Positions 31,537 through 34,269 of a stretch of 34,269 nucleotides of DNA are shown one piece after another. Numbering within the stretch: the stretch's first letter is position 1; each line of letters starts with the position of its first letter. This stretch comes from Bacteroidales bacterium. Its GTDB lineage: Bacteria; Bacteroidota; Bacteroidia; Bacteroidales; UBA932. The position numbers and the translations under genes were made by a program. The notes beneath the pieces were generated by a model that saw nothing but the letters and a program-made list of their open reading frames with translations, ran no database searches and was not told the DNA's origin. The DNA is taken from positions 1 to 34,269 of the forward strand of contig JAFXVX010000011.1 of the NCBI GenBank assembly GCA_017534745.1, written 5' to 3'.

Positions 31537-31671
31537 ATGAAAAAAGATTCCTATGTGTCTCCTTCCGTGAGACTGTTCAAGTACGAGTACCCGTTCACGC
31601 TCCTGGCGTCGGGTTATTCCTCCTCGCTCGAGGAGTTTGATGAGAATGGCGGCGGCGATGTTATCTGGTAA
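31537..31671 (+). CDS. 44-residue peptide in the SusCD operon
   Basis: ATG 31537 to TAA 31671 encodes 44 residues starting MKKDSYVSPSVRLFKYEY and ending GGGDVIW. It has spacings of 18 nt on each side to its neighbours and codon use like theirs, so it is probably real. From memory, short proteins with a MKK..YxxP start and a Gly/Glu-rich end are scattered through Bacteroidales genomes without known role. There is no signal peptide and no lipobox (no cysteine at all). A ligand, a small regulator or a precursor peptide are all possible; I cannot choose. Confidence 0.6.
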   Translation: MKKDSYVSPSVRLFKYEYPFTLLASGYSSSLEEFDENGGGDVIW

Positions 31672-31689
31672 CCTGAAATGAGCAGTGCT

Positions 31690-34269
31690 ATGAAAAAGTT
31701 CAGATTAATATCGCTTGTGGCTGTTGCAACTTCAGCCCTCATGGTTTCCTGCAGCAAGGAGATCAGTGTCAACGACACCATCGTTCCGGAAAACTACACC
31801 AAGGTTCCCGTCTCGCTCGTCGCTTCAGGTGAGCAGCAGTCAAAGGTGGTCCTTGATTTTGAGCAGTCCCCCAATATCCAGTGGTCCGACGAAGACGTCA
31901 TTGCCGTTTTCGACGGTGTTTCCAAGAATAAGTTCAGTATTGACGAAGGCACCAATACCGGCGCGACGGCGACTTTCTCCGGCGCGGCCGCTGCCGGCGC
32001 GACCCTCTATGCGGTATTCCCCTTTGCCTTGGGCAATTCCCTTTCCGGGTCCAGCCTTTCGATCACTGTCCCTGACCATCAGGTTATCAGCAAAACATCC
32101 TGCGTTGACTCGACGGCTCTTGTGAGCGTGGGTAAAGTTGAGGAAGGCGCGATATCCTTCAAGCAGGTCTGCGGTCTTGTGCAGGTTGAGATCAGCGGAG
32201 ACAACGTCCGCAAGATCATCCTCAGCGGCAACGCCCTCGCCGGTACTGCGACTGTGGCAGCCGACGGCTCCGTCTCAGAGGTAACCGCAGGTTCCAACAG
32301 TGTGGAACTCAGCTATGAAGGCGGCAACTTCCCTGCGGGCGTCTATTATGTGGCCGTCCTTCCCGGCACCACGGCTGCCAATTCGTTCTCCGTGCAGCTT
32401 GTCAACGGTACCGGCCTTACATGGCAGAAATCGGCTTCCAACCCGGTGACTGTCCTTCGCAGGACTGTCGTCAATGCCGGCGCTGTGGACAGTGAGGCGA
32501 CATTCGTCCGCCACATCACCAACAAGGACGAGCTCTTCGCCTGGGGCGAAGTCATGGGTAATGAGCACGGCGTCACCGTCTATCTGGATGCCGACATCGA
32601 CTGCGCTTCTGACCCCTGGGTCGGCACCGGTGTCACCTTTGACGGTATCTTCGAAGGCCAGAATCACAAGATCTACAACCTCGTCGTTACTTATGACGGA
32701 GACACGGGCTTCATCTCCAGGCTCACCGGTTCTCTTAAGAATGTGATTATCGGCTCTTCCGATGGTACCAGTTGGGATAGCACATCGACCATCACTCACA
32801 ACGGTACTTCGGAGGCTGATGCAGACACCCATTATCTTGGCCTTGTCGGCCGTATGGCGGGCAATGGATGTATTGAGGGTGTCACCAATTATGCTTCCGT
32901 TGTCGTCGCGCCCAAGTACACCAGAGCCTATTGTGGCGGCCTTGTAGGTCTTATCCCCGGCAATGAGAGCGCCATTATCAATGACAGCCAGAACTATGGC
33001 GCTGTCATCAATAATTCCACATGGGACGGCGGCCAGACCCGTATGGGAGGCATCGTCGGGCAGTGCAGCGGAACGCTGATAGCCTCCAATATTGAAAACC
33101 ACGGAAATCTAACGGTTGGCAACAACGTCACCAACTTCATCGGCGGCCTGTGCGGAGACATAGGTTCCGACTCAGTGGTTATCACGGCGAGCAACTACGG
33201 CACCATCACGTTCACGGACTCGGGCACCCAGAAGACTTATCTCGGCGGATGTTTCGGTTCGGTCCGTGGATCAACCATAAACGATTGCCACAACTACGGA
33301 GCTATAACTGCCAATCGTAATGCCGAACACTGGTTTGGCGGCATTGCCGGTTTCTTCGAAACAGGAGAGTCTTCGCTGATGGAGTGCGTCAATCACACCG
33401 GGGCAGATCTCACGGTAGCCGCTTCCGTCGGAAAACGCGTCCTCATGGGCGGCATAACCGGAGGATGCCAGTACAACGGATCCGGTCCGTTCGCTGTCAC
33501 TATTGATGACTGCAAGAACGAAGCTGCAATCACGAATCAGGGCTGTGCGTCAGATTTCGGCGGCATCGCAGGTCTCTTTGACAACTACCTTTCTTCTGCA
33601 ACTGTATCAATCCAGACTTGTGAAAATACGGGTGCGATTTCCAGCACGGTGGTGGATAATGGCACAAGCATGGCTCGTGAGCTCCGTGTCGGTGGCATAA
33701 TCGGCGGCACCGATCCGGAAGACGCGGGATGCGAGCAAATCTACCGTTCCTGCATCAACCGCGGTACAGTTACCGTTGACGGAGCCCTCAAATCCGGAGC
33801 TTCCGTTCGTGTCGGAGGCATTGTCGGCAATGCTTACACCCACACAACCATCGACAAGTGCAAGAATTTCGGCAACGTCGGTAGTGTTGTAGGCGGAGAT
33901 GATGCCGGTTCTGCGGTATTCACCTTCGGCGGCATACTTGGATACATCCATTCTCGCAGTGCATCGCGTTACCAGAATGTGACTGACTGCATCAACACCG
34001 GAACGGTTTCTTCCGTCCGGGCTTACAACAACCAGTATCTTGGCGGAATCGTCGGCGGTGGCAATACCGACAACAATGTCTATCCCCAGGTGACTGGCTG
34101 CAGGAATTATGGCAATATCTCCGCCACTAAGACTACCAACACCCTTGTCGGAGGCCTTTGCGGATACATCAAATACACTGTGTCCAACAGCGCCAATTTC
34201 GGCGATGTTTCCGGTGGCTCGTGGAACGGAGCCGTGGTAGGAGACGGGAATGCTTCAGCTGTAATAACA
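31690..34269 (+). CDS. Fimbrillin-like/GLUG-repeat lipoprotein, 3'-truncated
   Basis: The frame is open from ATG 31690 to the end of the window (860 codons without a stop); ATG 31678 is an in-frame alternative. The lipoprotein signal ends MVSC with Cys21. Residues about 25-265 look like a fimbrillin-type N-terminal domain (VPVSLVASG, IQWSDEDVIAVFDG, TLYAVFPFALG, FPAGVYYVAVLPG). From about residue 300 on comes a repetitive part: about thirteen units with a GGI-x-G core (for example YCGGLVGLI, RMGGIVGQC, WFGGIAGFF, RVGGIVGNA, YLGGIVGGG) alternating with N-x-G-x-I/V turns. This is the GLUG-motif pattern, which should form a beta-solenoid. The role is likely surface binding or adhesion at the end of the SusCD locus. 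The C terminus lies outside. Confidence 0.82.
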   Translation, partial: MKKFRLISLVAVATSALMVSCSKEISVNDTIVPENYTKVPVSLVASGEQQSKVVLDFEQSPNIQWSDEDVIAVFDGVSKNKFSIDEGTNTGATATFSGAAAAGATLYAVFPFALGNSLSGSSLSITVPDHQVISKTSCVDSTALVSVGKVEEGAISFKQVCGLVQVEISGDNVRKIILSGNALAGTATVAADGSVSEVTAGSNSVELSYEGGNFPAGVYYVAVLPGTTAANSFSVQLVNGTGLTWQKSASNPVTVLRRTVVNAGAVDSEATFVRHITNKDELFAWGEVMGNEHGVTVYLDADIDCASDPWVGTGVTFDGIFEGQNHKIYNLVVTYDGDTGFISRLTGSLKNVIIGSSDGTSWDSTSTITHNGTSEADADTHYLGLVGRMAGNGCIEGVTNYASVVVAPKYTRAYCGGLVGLIPGNESAIINDSQNYGAVINNSTWDGGQTRMGGIVGQCSGTLIASNIENHGNLTVGNNVTNFIGGLCGDIGSDSVVITASNYGTITFTDSGTQKTYLGGCFGSVRGSTINDCHNYGAITANRNAEHWFGGIAGFFETGESSLMECVNHTGADLTVAASVGKRVLMGGITGGCQYNGSGPFAVTIDDCKNEAAITNQGCASDFGGIAGLFDNYLSSATVSIQTCENTGAISSTVVDNGTSMARELRVGGIIGGTDPEDAGCEQIYRSCINRGTVTVDGALKSGASVRVGGIVGNAYTHTTIDKCKNFGNVGSVVGGDDAGSAVFTFGGILGYIHSRSASRYQNVTDCINTGTVSSVRAYNNQYLGGIVGGGNTDNNVYPQVTGCRNYGNISATKTTNTLVGGLCGYIKYTVSNSANFGDVSGGSWNGAVVGDGNASAVIT

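Overview
The window looks like chromosomal DNA of a fairly GC-rich member of the Bacteroidales (Bacteroidota). The signs are a SusC/SusD pair behind an ECF sigma factor and FecR-type anti-sigma factor, many lipoproteins with BACON, Ig-like (Big_2) and FISUMP domains, and several promoters of the Bacteroidetes type (TAnnTTTG at -7 with a TTG about 19-21 nt upstream). No rRNA, tRNA, CRISPR array, integrase or transposase was recognised. All family names come from reading the translated sequence and from memory; no database search was run.

Layout. 1-1460: an AT-richer pair, a 5'-truncated metallo-beta-lactamase-fold hydrolase and a four-helix membrane protein. 1461-2389: an apparently gene-poor, GC-rich stretch full of inverted repeats, ending in a 48-codon gene remnant and an intrinsic terminator. 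2445-4920: three lipoproteins, two of them tandem FISUMP paralogues. 4952-8824: a minus-strand operon (HTH-like protein plus two unknown proteins) divergent from a membrane-anchored Ser/Thr protein kinase, with the two promoters interleaved in about 40 bp. 8825-9191: a long leader with two promoters and an elaborate RNA-like fold that has a mutually exclusive terminator-like pairing. 9192-16217: an apparent five-gene operon (small lipoprotein, coiled-coil outer-membrane protein, BACON/Big_2/FISUMP lipoprotein, AT-rich PD-(D/E)XK nuclease-like protein, larger BACON/Big_2/FISUMP paralogue). 16277-17726: a nucleotidyltransferase/HEPN (type VII toxin-antitoxin-like) pair bracketed by two 143-bp direct repeats. 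17738-21670: envelope glycan genes, namely a GT-C-like membrane transferase, a small lipoprotein and a GT2::GT-C fusion. 21811-34269: a polysaccharide-utilisation-like locus, sigma - FecR - SusC - SusD - DUF1735-like - GH43-like propeller - 44-residue peptide - fimbrillin-like/GLUG-repeat lipoprotein that runs off the window.

How the genes may work together. In the last locus the SusC protein has an N-terminal STN domain, so the expected circuit is ligand-loaded SusC, then FecR, then release of the ECF sigma factor, then transcription of the locus. The kinase locus looks like a signalling module of unknown output, controlled through overlapping divergent promoters. The nucleotidyltransferase/HEPN pair has a palindromic operator-like site and a nearly leaderless promoter, and its flanking repeats give it the look of a discrete cassette. 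The most unusual signals are those 143-bp repeats, the structured leader at 9012-9160, and the inverted-repeat-rich block at 1538-2079.
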